Shown here one piece after another: positions 26,152 through 36,065 of a DNA stretch of 64,000 nt. The DNA is taken from NCBI GenBank assembly GCA_037962975.1, contig JAYKXN010000089.1, positions 1 to 64,000 on the forward strand, read 5' to 3'. The notes beneath the pieces were generated by a model. It was not told where the DNA came from and ran no database searches. It saw only the letters and a list, made by a program, of their open reading frames with translations. Numbering within the stretch: position 1 is the first letter of the stretch; every line of letters starts with the position of its first letter. The translations under genes were made by a program, and so were the position numbers. The stretch is from Clitoria ternatea (lineage: Eukaryota; Streptophyta; Magnoliopsida; Fabales; Fabaceae).

Positions 26152-27270
26152 CTATGATGAGTGACACCCCTATTTAGAGTAAAAAAGAAAGGACTTCATT
26201 TTCTTATTTTTGAAGAGTAATATAGAGAACCATTTTTAAAAAGTTTAATACGTAGTTAATCTTAATGTTTTATAAGTTTGGCTTTTTCTTAAACCTATTA
26301 AATGTTATTATTATGTTCTTTACTCGTGTGTATATATATATATATATATTTATGTGTATGCACATTAATAATTCATTTTCAAATCCATATTTTAAAATTT
26401 AGGGTAAAGTTTTTGACATAGTAAAGTAACATATAAATGATGGATTTGTAAATCAATTATACATATACATACATAAAGAGATATGATTCTCAAATATCTC
26501 TTAATATTTGTTCATATAAGACTCATTTTTAAATACTTATTATTTGAATTTAATAATTCTAACATTCTAAAATTAGCCATCCAAATATTGTCTAAGGCTT
26601 AGCTCTTCAATGCTAAAAATAAAATTCAAACTTATATAATGAAGTTTCAATATGCTTGTGAGTTCAAGTATTCTTTGAAACCCCTGAAAATTTTATTTAG
26701 GAATTAATTATATGATGGAAACTAATAGATAAAGCATTTTTTAAGCTTGTATAGTCCATTTAAATGTTAATTTTGAGCTCAAATTATGTTGAGTTATGAT
26801 CCTTTAAAGCTCAATTTGGATATTATTTGTTCATTAATATGCCGGTACTGACACATCTTTGAAATCTAAAAACAAAACATATAGAATAATAACTTTATAA
26901 TTTTAAAATATTATAAAATTAAAAATGGTTATGGTAATTGTTTTTATAATTTTACTACTTATATTTTTGAAATTATAGTGACCTTGTTGACATTATAAAT
27001 ATAGCTAAATAGACTTGATAAGTAAATCTTAGAATAATTTAACTAAAAGAAAAATATGGTTATGTTGTAAGGCAATGTAGACCACATGTGTGTAGGCTAT
27101 GATGAGTAACACCCTTATTTATAGTAAAATAGAAAGGACTTTATTTTCTTGTTTTTGAAGAGTATAATAGGGAACCATTTTTAAAAGGTTTAATATGTAC
27201 TTAATCTTAATGTTTTATAAGTATGGCTTCTTCTTAAGCCTATTAAAAGTTATTATTATGTTCTTTACTC

Positions 27271-27301
<31 letters not shown>

Positions 27302-29545
27302 TGTATGCACATTAATAATTCATTTTAAATTAATATTATAAAATTTAGGGTAAAGTTTTTGACATAGTAAAGTAACATAAAAATAATTGATTTACAAATC
27401 AATTATACATATACATACATGAATAGATATGATTCTTAGATATCTCTTAATATTTGTTCACATAAGACTCGTTTTGTAAATACTTATTATTTGAATTCTA
27501 ACATTCTAAAATTAGTCATCCAAATATACTATAAGGTTTAGCTCTTCAATGCTAAAAATTAAATTCAAACTTCAATAAGAAATTGTCAATATGATTGTGA
27601 GTTAAAGAATTCTTTGAAACCCCAGAAAAGTTTATTTAGGAATAACTTGTTTGATGAAAACTAATACGTGAAGCATTTTCAAAGCTTGTGTAGTCCATTT
27701 AAATGCTAATATTGAGCTCAAATTATGTTCAGTTATGATCTTTTAAAGCTTAATTTAGATATTGTTTGTTCCTTAATATGTCGGTATTGACCCATCTTTG
27801 AAATCTAAAAACAAATCATATAGAATAACAACTTAATAATTTTAAAATATTATAAAATTAAAATTAAAAATAGTTATGGTAATTGTTTTTATAATTTTAC
27901 TAGTTGCATTTTTGAAATCATAGTGACCTAATATACATTATAAATATAGCTAAATAGACTTGATAAGCAAACCTTAGGACAATTTCACTTAAAGTAAAAA
28001 TATGGTTGTGTTGTGAGGCAATGTTGACCACGTATGTGTAGCATATAATGAGTGACACCCCTATTTAGAGTAAAAAAGACAGGACTTCATTTTCTTGTTT
28101 TTGAAGAGTAATATAGAGAACCAGTTTTAAAAAGTTTAATATGTAGTTAATCTTAAACTTTTATAAGTTTGGCTTCTTCTTAAGCCTATTAAATGTTATT
28201 ATTATATTCTTTACTTATATATATATATAATATTTGTGTGTGTACACATTAATATTCCATTTTTAAATCAATATTTTAAAATTTAGGGTAAAGTTTTTAA
28301 CATAGTAAAGTAACATATAAATGATGGATTTGCAAATCAATTATACATATACATACATGGATAGATATGATTCTCAAAAATCTCTTAATACTTGTTCACA
28401 TAAGACTAATTTTGTAAATACTTATTATTTGAATCTAATAATTCTAACATTCTAAAATTAGCCATCCAAATATACTCTAAGGTTTAACTCTTCAATGCTA
28501 AAAATCAAATTAAAACTTCAATAAGAAATTTTCAATATGATTATAAGTTCAAGAATTCTTTGAAACACCAGAAAATTTTATTTAGGAATGACGTATTTGA
28601 TGGAAACTAATACGTGAAGAATTTTTAAAGCTTGTGTAGTCCATTTAAATGCTAATATTGAGCTCAAAGTATGTTGAGTTATGATCTTTTAAAGCTTAAT
28701 TTAGATATTGTTTGTTCCTTAATGTGTCGGTACTGACCCATCTTTTAAATCTAAAAATAAACCATATAGAATAACAACTTAATAATTTTAAAATATTATA
28801 AAATTAAAAATATGTATGGTAATTGTTTTTATATTTGTACTAGTTATATTTTTGAAATCATAGTGACCTAATAGATATTATAAATATAGCTAAATAGACA
28901 TGATAAACAAACCTTAGGACAATTTCACTAAAAGGAAAAGTATGGTTGTGTGGTGATGCAATGTTGACCACGTATGTGTAGGATATGATGAGTGACACCC
29001 CTATTTAGAGTAAAAAAGAGAGGACTTCATTTTCTTATTTTTGAAGAGTAATATAGAGAACCATTTTTAAAAAGTTTAATATGTAGTTAATCTTAAAGTT
29101 TTATAAGTTTGACTTCTTCTTAAACCTATTAAATGTTATTATTATGTTCTTTACCCTTATATATATATATATATATTTGTGTGTGTATAGATTAATAATT
29201 CATTTTTAAATCATTATTCTAAAATTTAGGGTAAAGGTTTTGATATAGTAAATTAACATAAAAATGATGGATTTGCAAATCAATTATACATATACATACA
29301 TGGATTGATATGATTCTCAAAAATCTCTTAATACTTGTTCACATAAGACTAATTTTGTAAATACTTATTATTTGAATCTAATAATTCTAACATTCTAAAA
29401 TTAGCCATCCAAATATACTCTAAGCTTTAACTCTTCAATGCTAAAAATCAAATTAAAACTTCAATAAGAAATTTTCAATATGATTATAAGTTCAAGAATT
29501 CTTTGAAACACCAGAAAATTTTATTTAGGAATGACGTATTTGATG
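26152..29545. repeat. Satellite B tandem array, continued
   Basis: Remainder of the monomer split by the CACTA element, then monomers with the GTAGTCC landmark at about 26750, 27690 and 28636. The last monomer is cut at 29545 by the retrotransposon target site. The 28.6-29.5-kb monomer has diagnostic bases (TTAATGTGTCGG, GTGTGGTGATGC) that recur in an extra monomer of the downstream duplicate. Confidence 0.95.
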
Positions 29546-29550
29546 GAAAC
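29546..29550. other. Target-site duplication GAAAC, left of LTR retrotransposon
   Basis: The uninterrupted B monomer reads GATGGAAACTAATACGTG. GAAAC is present on both sides of the insertion; 5 bp is the normal duplication for Ty3/gypsy integrases. Confidence 0.95.
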
Positions 29551-30480
29551 TGTAACACCCTGGAGCCAACTTGCAAATCCCAAGATAATTACCGTCACCA
29601 TATAAAATCTCTTAGATAACTTATTTTTCCACATGGTAATTATCAAGAGATTCACAACCTGATTCCAAGGGTTACTGATACAATATCAGAGTACGCAACC
29701 TTTTACATAATTAACTTGTTTATTATTATACATAACATAAGAGTTTCATACATATTATATTTTACAACAGGCACCTAGATCTTATAAAATATAAAGACGT
29801 ACAGTACCAACAACATAGTATACACACAATACAGCCACAGTAGACATGCAAGCAAGCATCATCATCAAAAGCCTTCATAATTCATCCAAATTAGGCAGCT
29901 TCCACTTTGTCACATATCTTCCTGGTTAATCACTAAAAGGGGTTGCCACAAGTAACAGAAAGAGTGAGATAAAATACCAAATAAATAGAAATCAAATTAG
30001 AACAACCACAACCACAAGTAGGATGCTATGCGATGCAGATGCCAAACAAGTGTTTTGTATTATATTACGTTCTTTTATATGAATAAAAATGCATGATGGA
30101 TCCATTCTGGTGGGAACATCTGCAGTGATTTCCAACAATAACATTTTTACGGATATCCAACCGATACCGCGCCCCATAATGCAACACCAACATCAGATAA
30201 CAATATCATAATATCAATAACAAGTGTTGCGGGACCCCCCTTAAGGACACACTGCTTAGCCCTTAAGACGGCCGTGGTATAAAACCACCACAGAGGTCTG
30301 TGCTCAACAGAGCGCGTTCCCCCACCAGGAACCCCCTCAAAGAACCCCTCTGCGGATTCTTTGAACGGCCAATGCATATGATGCATGAATGCATTTCATT
30401 ATCAAATTCCTTTATAACTAATTTTAACAATAAAATTATTATAACAATCAATTAAGCATACTTTATTTATAACTCAAGAA

Positions 30481-30630
30481 TATGGAAACACATTTTCCAT
30501 ATTATTTATATCATAATTCAATCATACGGAAACACATTTCCCATAATATTCATATCATATTTCAAACATATGAAAACATATTTTCCATAATATTTCATAT
30601 TTCAAAGAATATGGAAACACATTTTCCATG
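30481..30630. repeat. Four tandem hairpin-forming units of about 43 bp in the LTR
   Basis: Units centre on TATGGAAACACATTTTCCATA (written as arms ATGGAAA and TTTCCAT) at 30481-30501, with variants at 30524-30547, 30569-30589 and 30610-30630. Each unit is a short inverted repeat with a 4-7 base loop. The same row occurs at 32660-32809 in the right LTR. The 17-kb tandem duplication begins at 30510, between the first and second hairpin. Confidence 0.85.
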
Positions 30631-30973
30631 TTATAGTAATTGTTTAATATCATATTCCAAACCATTTGCATCCATTTCACAATTTAATTCAAATTAAATG
30701 AAAATAACTATATGAATTTCTAAACAATTAAGCAAGCAATTCTAACTTAATTTCTATGTATTTAATATCCTATCCCCTCTTTCTTACCTCAAGTGAAGAT
30801 CGTTAAGCTTTCCTTATGCTAACTCCCTTGTATTTCTTCAAATCTTCAAATTTGCGTAATTTCTTCTTATTCAGAAATTAAAGTATGAAGATTTTGAGAG
30901 CTTGAATAGGGAGATAAAAGGTTATAGGATCTGGGAGGTTTGTGGTCTGAGGAAATGTGGGAGGTCAGGGCTC

Positions 30974-30981
30974 TATTTATA
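30974..30981 (-). promoter_or_regulatory. TATA box in the left LTR
   Basis: On the minus strand CTATAAATAGAGCCC, a canonical plant TATA box, with start of transcription expected some 30 bases further toward lower coordinates. It fits the minus-strand orientation given by PBS and PPT. Confidence 0.75.
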
Positions 30982-30996
30982 GGCTTTCAATGTCGG

Positions 30997-31164
30997 TTAC
31001 TGTAGCAATTTACTGTAGCAAATCACTGTAGCATCTCGAAATTAACATGAGGCGGTGGAAAATTGGAGAATTCTCACGAATTCTCTACATTCTACAACAT
31101 TTTTCATGTGACGTTACTGTAGCATTTTACTGTAGCATTTTACTGTAGCATTTTACTGTAGTAG
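30997..31164 (-). repeat. TACTGTAGCA minisatellite clusters in LTR U3
   Basis: Two clusters of a 13-14 bp motif (TTACTGTAGCATT and variants): three copies at 30997-31035 and four at 31114-31164, just upstream of the TATA box on the minus strand. The right LTR has four and three copies instead. Their position suggests enhancer-like repeats; this is inference. Confidence 0.85.
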
Positions 31165-31350
31165 ATTTTTATTTTATTTTATTATTCTATTCTACATTCT
31201 ATTCTCGTTTATTTTCGTTTTAAGTCAAACTGAAAATATCCTTGTATTCATAATTAAATTTCCTATTTTCTAGGTTTCATTTCTTATTTCTCTGAGAAAT
31301 TTTAATTTTTTCACTATTTAATTTACTGCTTAAAAAATTGGGCTGTTACA

Positions 31351-31360
31351 CTCTCCCCCC
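31351..31360 (-). promoter_or_regulatory. Polypurine tract (PPT)
   Basis: On the minus strand GGGGGGAGAG lies directly against the LTR end TGTAACAGCCC. This is the expected plus-strand primer position and fixes the element's orientation. Confidence 0.92.
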
Positions 31361-31399
31361 GTTATAAAAATTTCGTCCTCGAAATTTAAACGTACCTGG

Positions 31400-31537
31400 T
31401 TAAAATAATTCAGGATATTGATTCCTCATCTCATCTTCTCGCTCCCAAGTCATGCTTACTTCATCTCCTTGTTGCCAAGCTACTTTTGGTATAGTACCAC
31501 TACTTTCAGTTACTAAGTATCTAATATACTCAGAGTT
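31400..31537 (-). pseudogene. C-terminal remnant of Ty3/gypsy pol (chromodomain-like tail)
   Basis: Minus-strand frame ending in MTWEREDEMRNQYPELF and a stop codon at 31402-31400. Strings of the form TWE-E-DM-YP-LF close the integrase chromodomain region of plant chromoviruses. Upstream of it the open frame holds about 28 further residues (including KVAWQQGDEV) before a stop; the rest of pol is gone. Chromodomains steer integration to heterochromatin, which agrees with a landing in satellite DNA. The downstream AATTTCGAGGACGAAAT segment is also typical of this group. Confidence 0.85.
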
Positions 31538-31710
31538 CTAACAATTTTACATTATCTAACTAATAATTATACAGAAACATACAAAGAGCACACATAACAC
31601 ACAAGCACATAAATTTCAAACAAATAGCAATCAAGGTTCATACACTTCAAGCTATCTTATGTTAATTTCTAGTTAATTCCTAAGGTTTTCTTTATATTTT
31701 ATATACCATT
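31538..31710 (-). other. Remaining internal leader of the retrotransposon
   Basis: About 170 bp of AT-rich sequence between the pol remnant and the primer site, without an open frame. It probably represents untranslated leader joined to the pol end by the large internal deletion. Confidence 0.5.
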
Positions 31711-31722
31711 GCTCTGATACCA
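31711..31722 (-). promoter_or_regulatory. Primer-binding site for initiator tRNA-Met
   Basis: Minus strand reads TGGTATCAGAGC, then AATGG. This is the usual complement of the initiator Met tRNA 3' end in plant retrotransposons. It is separated from the LTR by seven bases (ACTGAAG), slightly more than usual. Confidence 0.92.
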
Positions 31723-31729
31723 CTTCAGT

Positions 31730-33531
31730 TGTAACACCCTGGAGCCAACTTGCAAATCCCAAGATAATTACCGTCACCATATAAAATCTCTTAGATAACT
31801 TATTTTTCCACATGGTAATTATCAAGAGATTCACAACCTGATTCCAAGGGTTACTGATACAATATCAGAGTACGCAACCTTTTACATAATTAACTTGTTT
31901 ATTATTATACATAACATAAGAGTTTCATACATATTATATTTTACAACAGGCACCTAGATCTTATAAAATATAAAGACGTACAGTACCAACAACATAGTAT
32001 ACACACAATACAGCCACAGTAGACATGCAAGCAAGCATCATCATCAAAAGCCGTCATAATTCATCCAAATTAGGCAGCTTCCACTTTGTCACATATCTTC
32101 CTGGTTAATCACTAAAAGGGGTTGCCACAAGTAACAGAAAGAGTGAGATAAAATACCAAATAAATAGAAATCAAATTAGAACAACCACAACCACAAGTAG
32201 GATGCTATGCAATGCAGATGCCAAACAAGTGTTTTGTATTATATTACGTTCTTTTATATGAATGAAAATGCATGATGGTTCCATTCTGGTGGGAACATCT
32301 GCAGTGATTTCCAACAATAACATTTTTACGGATATCCAACCGATACCGCGCCCCATAATGCAACACCAACATCGGATAACAATATCATAATATCAATAAC
32401 AAGTGTTGCGGGACCCCCCTTAAGGACACACTGCTTAGCCCTTAAGACGGCCGTGGTATAAAACCACCACAGAGGTCTGTGCTCAACAGAGCGCGTTCCC
32501 CCACCAGGAACCCCCTCAAAGAACCCCTCTGCGGATTCTTTGAACGGCCAATGCATATGATGCATGAATGCATTTCATTATCAAATTCCTTTATAACTAA
32601 TTTTAACAATAAAATTATTATAACAATCAATTAAGCATACTTTATTTATAACTCAAGAATATGGAAACACATTTTCCATATTATTTATATCATAATTCAA
32701 TCATACGGAAACACATTTCCCATAATATTCATATCATATTTCAAACATATGAAAACATATTTTCCATAATATTTCATATTTCAAAGAATATGGAAACACA
32801 TTTTCCATGTTATAGTAATTGTTTAATATCATATTCCAAACCATTTGCATCCATTTCACAATTTAATTCAAATTAAATGAAAATATAACTATATGAATTT
32901 CTAAACAATTAAGCAAGCAATTCTAACTTAATTTCTATGTATTTAATATCCTATCCCCTCTTTCTTACCTCAAGTGAAGATCGTTAAGCTTTCCTTATGC
33001 TAACTCCCTTGTATTTCTTCAAATCTTCAAATTTGCGTAATTTCTTCTTATTCAGAAATTAAAGTATGAAGATTTTAAGAGCTTGAATAGGGAGATGAAA
33101 GGTTATAGGATCTGGGAGGTTTGTGGTCTGAGGAAATGTGGGAGGTCAGGGCTCTATTTATAGGCTTTCAATGTCGGTTTCTGTAGCAAATTACTGTAGC
33201 AATTTACTGTAGCAAATCACTGTAGCATCTCGAAATTGACATGAGGCGGTGGAAAATTGGAGAATTCTCACGAATTCTCTACATTCTACAACATTTTTCA
33301 TGTGACGTTATTGTAGCATTTTACTGTAGCATTTTACTGTAGTAGATTTTTATTTTATTTTATTATTCTATTCTACATTCTATTCTCGTTTATTTTCGTT
33401 TTAAGTCAAACTGAAAATATCCTTGTATTCATAATTAAATTTCCTATTTTCTAGGTTTCATTTCTTATTTCTCTGAGAAATTTTAATTTTTTCACTATTT
33501 AATTTACTGCTTAAAAAATTGGGCTGTTACA
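31730..33531 (-). repeat. LTR, 5' copy relative to the element (right on plus strand)
   Basis: 1802 bp and nearly identical to the left LTR. By eye the pair differ by about ten substitutions, a TA indel (AAAATATAACT here, AAAATAACT in the left LTR) and the number of TACTGTAGCA units (33178-33229 and 33308-33346). The TATA box is at 33155-33162 on the minus strand. As the 5' LTR this copy would have driven transcription. Confidence 0.95.
33155..33162 (-). promoter_or_regulatory. TATA box of the 5' LTR
   Basis: CTATAAATAGAGCCC on the minus strand, identical to the left-LTR copy. This would be the active promoter of the element if any transcription occurs. Confidence 0.75.
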
Positions 33532-33536
33532 GAAAC
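33532..33536. other. Target-site duplication GAAAC, right of LTR retrotransposon
   Basis: GAAAC followed by TAATACGTGAAG, the continuation of the interrupted B monomer. Confidence 0.95.
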
Positions 33537-35963
33537 TAATACGTGAAGAATTTTTAAAGCTTGTGTAGTCCATTTAAATGCTAATATTGAGCTCAAAGTA
33601 TGTTGAGTTATGATCTTTTAAAGCTTAATTTAGATATTGTTTGTTCCTTAATATGTCGGTACTGACCCATCTTTTAAATCTAAAAATAAACCATATAGAA
33701 TAACAACTTAATAATTTTAAAATATTATAAAATTAAAAATATGTATGGTAATTGTTTTTATATTTGTACTAGTTACATTTTTGAACTCATAGTGACCTAA
33801 TAGATATTATAAATATAGCTAAATAGACATGATAAACAAACCTTAGGACAATTTCACTAAAAGGAAAAGTATGGTTGTGTTGTGATGCAATGTTGACCAC
33901 GTATGTGTAGGATATGATGAGTGACACCCCTATTTAGAGTAAAAAAGAGAGGACTTCATTTTCTTATTTTTGAAGAGTAATATAGAGAACCATTTTTAAA
34001 AAGTTTAATATGTAGTTAATCTTAAAGTTTTATAAGTTTGACTTCTTCTTAAACCTATTAAATGTTATTATTATGTTCTTTACCCTTATATATATATATA
34101 TATTTGTGTGTGTATAGATTAATAATTCATTTTTAAATCATTATTCTAAAATTTAGGGTAAAGGTTTTGATATAGTAAATTAACATAAAAATGATGGATT
34201 TGCAAATCAATTATACATATACATACATGGATAGATATGATTCTCAAAAATCTCTTAATACTTGTTCACATAAGACTAATTTTGTAAATACTTATTATTT
34301 GAATCTAATAATTCTAACATTCTAAAATTAGCCATCCAAATATACTCTAAGCTTTAACTCTTCAATGCTAAAAATCAAATTAAAACTTCAATAAGAAATT
34401 TTCAATATGATTATAAGTTCAAGAATTCTTTGAAACACCAGAAAATTTTATTTAGGAATGACGTATTTGATGGAAACTAATACGTGAAGAATTTTTAAAG
34501 CTTGTGTAGTCCATTTAAATGCTAATATTGAGCTCAAAGTATGTTGAGTTATGATCTTTTAAAGCTTAATTTAGATATTGTTTGTTCCTTAATATGTCGG
34601 TACTGACCCATCTTCGAAATCTAAAAACAAAAATATAGAATAAGAACTTAATATTTTAAAATATTATAAAGTTAAAAATAATTATGGTAATTGTTTTTAT
34701 AATTATACTAGTTATATTTTGGAAATCATAGTGACCTAATAGACATTATAAATTTAGCTAAGTAGACTTGATAAGCAAACCATAGGACAATTTCACTGAA
34801 AGAAAAAATATGATTGTGTTGTGAGGCAATGTTGACCACATATGTGTAGGTTATGATGACTGACACAACTATTTAGAGTGAAAAAGAAAAGACTTCATTT
34901 TCTTGTTTTTGAAGAGTAATATAGAGAAACATTTTTTAAAAGTTTAATATATAGTTAAGCTTAATGTTTTATAAGTTTGACTTCTTCTTAAACCTATTCA
35001 ATGTTATTATTATGTTCTTTACTCTTATATATATATATATATATTTATATATGTTTGTGTGTGTACACATTAATAATTCATTTGTAAATCAATGTTTTAG
35101 CCTTTAAGGTAAAGTTTTTGACATAGTAAATTTGCAAATCAGTTATAGATATAGATACGTGACTAGATATGATTCTCAGATATATCTTAATATTTCTTCA
35201 CATAAGACTTGTTTTGTAAATACTTATTATTTGAATTTAATAATTCTAATATTCTAAAATTAGCCATCAAAATATACTCTAAGTTTTAGCTCTTCAGTGC
35301 TAAAAATCAAATTCAAACTTCAATAACAAATTTTCAATATGGTTCTGAGTTCAAGAATTCTTTGAAACCCCTGGAAATTTTATTTAGAAATTACTTATTT
35401 GATGGAAAGTAATAGATGAAGCATTTTCAAAGCTTGTGTAGTCCACTTAAATGCTAATTTTGAGCTCAAATTATCTTGAGTTATGATCTCTTAAAGCTCA
35501 ATTTAGATATCGTTTATTCCTTAATATGTCAGTACTGACTCATCTTTGAAATCTAAAAACAAAACATGTAAAACAACAACTTAATAATTTTAAAATATTA
35601 TAAAGTTAAAATTAAAAATAGTTATCATAATTATTTTTATAATTATACTAGTTATATTTTTGAAATCATAGTGACCTAATAAACATTATAAATTTAGCTA
35701 AATAGACTTCATAAGCAAACCTTAGGACAATTTCACTGAAAGAAACAATATGGTTATGTTGTGAGGCAATGTTGACAACATATGTGTAGGCTATGATGAG
35801 TAGCACCCGTATTTAGAGTAAAAAAGAAAGGACTCAATTTTCTTATTTTTGAAGAATAATATAGAAAACCATTTTTAAAAAGTTAAATATGTAGTTAATC
35901 TTAATGTTTATAAGTTTGATTTCTTCTTAAACCTATTAAATGTTATTATTATGTTCTTTGCTC

Positions 35964-36009
<46 letters not shown>

Positions 36010-36065
36010 ACACACTAATAATTCATTTTTGAATCAATGTTTTAAAATATAGGGTAAAGATTTTG
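33537..36065. repeat. Satellite B array, copy 1 of the duplicated block
   Basis: GTAGTCC landmarks at about 33565, 34506 and 35438. The last monomer stops at GACATA, where satellite A begins. The first monomer continues the one split by the retrotransposon but carries different diagnostic bases (GTGTTGTGATGC, TTTTTGAACTC). Confidence 0.95.
35964..36009. repeat. Compound (AT)n(TG)n microsatellite
   Basis: About 13 AT dinucleotides followed by about 10 TG dinucleotides at the B-monomer hypervariable position. The duplicate at 53044-53080 has a clearly shorter AT part. Confidence 0.95.

Larger units (their letters stand above)
29551..31350 (-). repeat. LTR, 3' copy relative to the element (left on plus strand)
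   Basis: 1800 bp, bounded by TGTAACA and TGTTACA. On the minus strand the order is: U3 with TGCTACAGTAA-type minisatellites (31114-31164 and 30997-31035), TATA box, then transcribed part with a row of four hairpins (30481-30630) and a GC-rich stretch (30220-30370). It has private changes such as GAGATAAAAGG and AATTAACATG compared with the other LTR copies. Small open frames here recur in every LTR and look non-coding. Confidence 0.95.
29551..33531 (-). mobile_element. Ty3/gypsy chromovirus-like LTR retrotransposon with nearly all coding region lost
   Basis: Two nearly identical LTRs (29551-31350 and 31730-33531, both beginning TGTAACACCC and ending CTGTTACA on the plus strand) flank only 379 bp. 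The element lies on the minus strand: the tRNA primer site is next to the right LTR and the polypurine tract next to the left LTR. The only protein remnant is the end of pol. Gag, protease, reverse transcriptase and most of integrase are missing. A perfect 5-bp duplication and about ten substitutions between LTRs show a recent insertion. Because the duplication is intact, the deleted form may itself have moved using enzymes from a full-length relative, or the interior was lost after insertion. Assignment to chromoviruses rests on the pol tail. Confidence 0.95.

Noticed and set aside
26398..26412. Telomere-like TTTAGGG in satellite B
   Set aside because: A single motif per monomer (ATTTAGGGTAAAG), not a tandem run, so it is not evidence for a telomere or interstitial telomeric repeat.
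30147..30451. Minus-strand frames of 61-79 codons in the LTRs, and the 71-codon plus-strand frame at 30482-30697
   Set aside because: They lie within LTR sequence, overlap one another in different frames, and recur only because the LTR recurs (32171-32876, 48315-49020).
17931..36065. Centromeric satellite
   Set aside because: The sequence alone gives no support; monomer length of 940 bp is unlike common centromeric lengths and no CENH3 data are available. Pericentromeric or subtelomeric location remains open.
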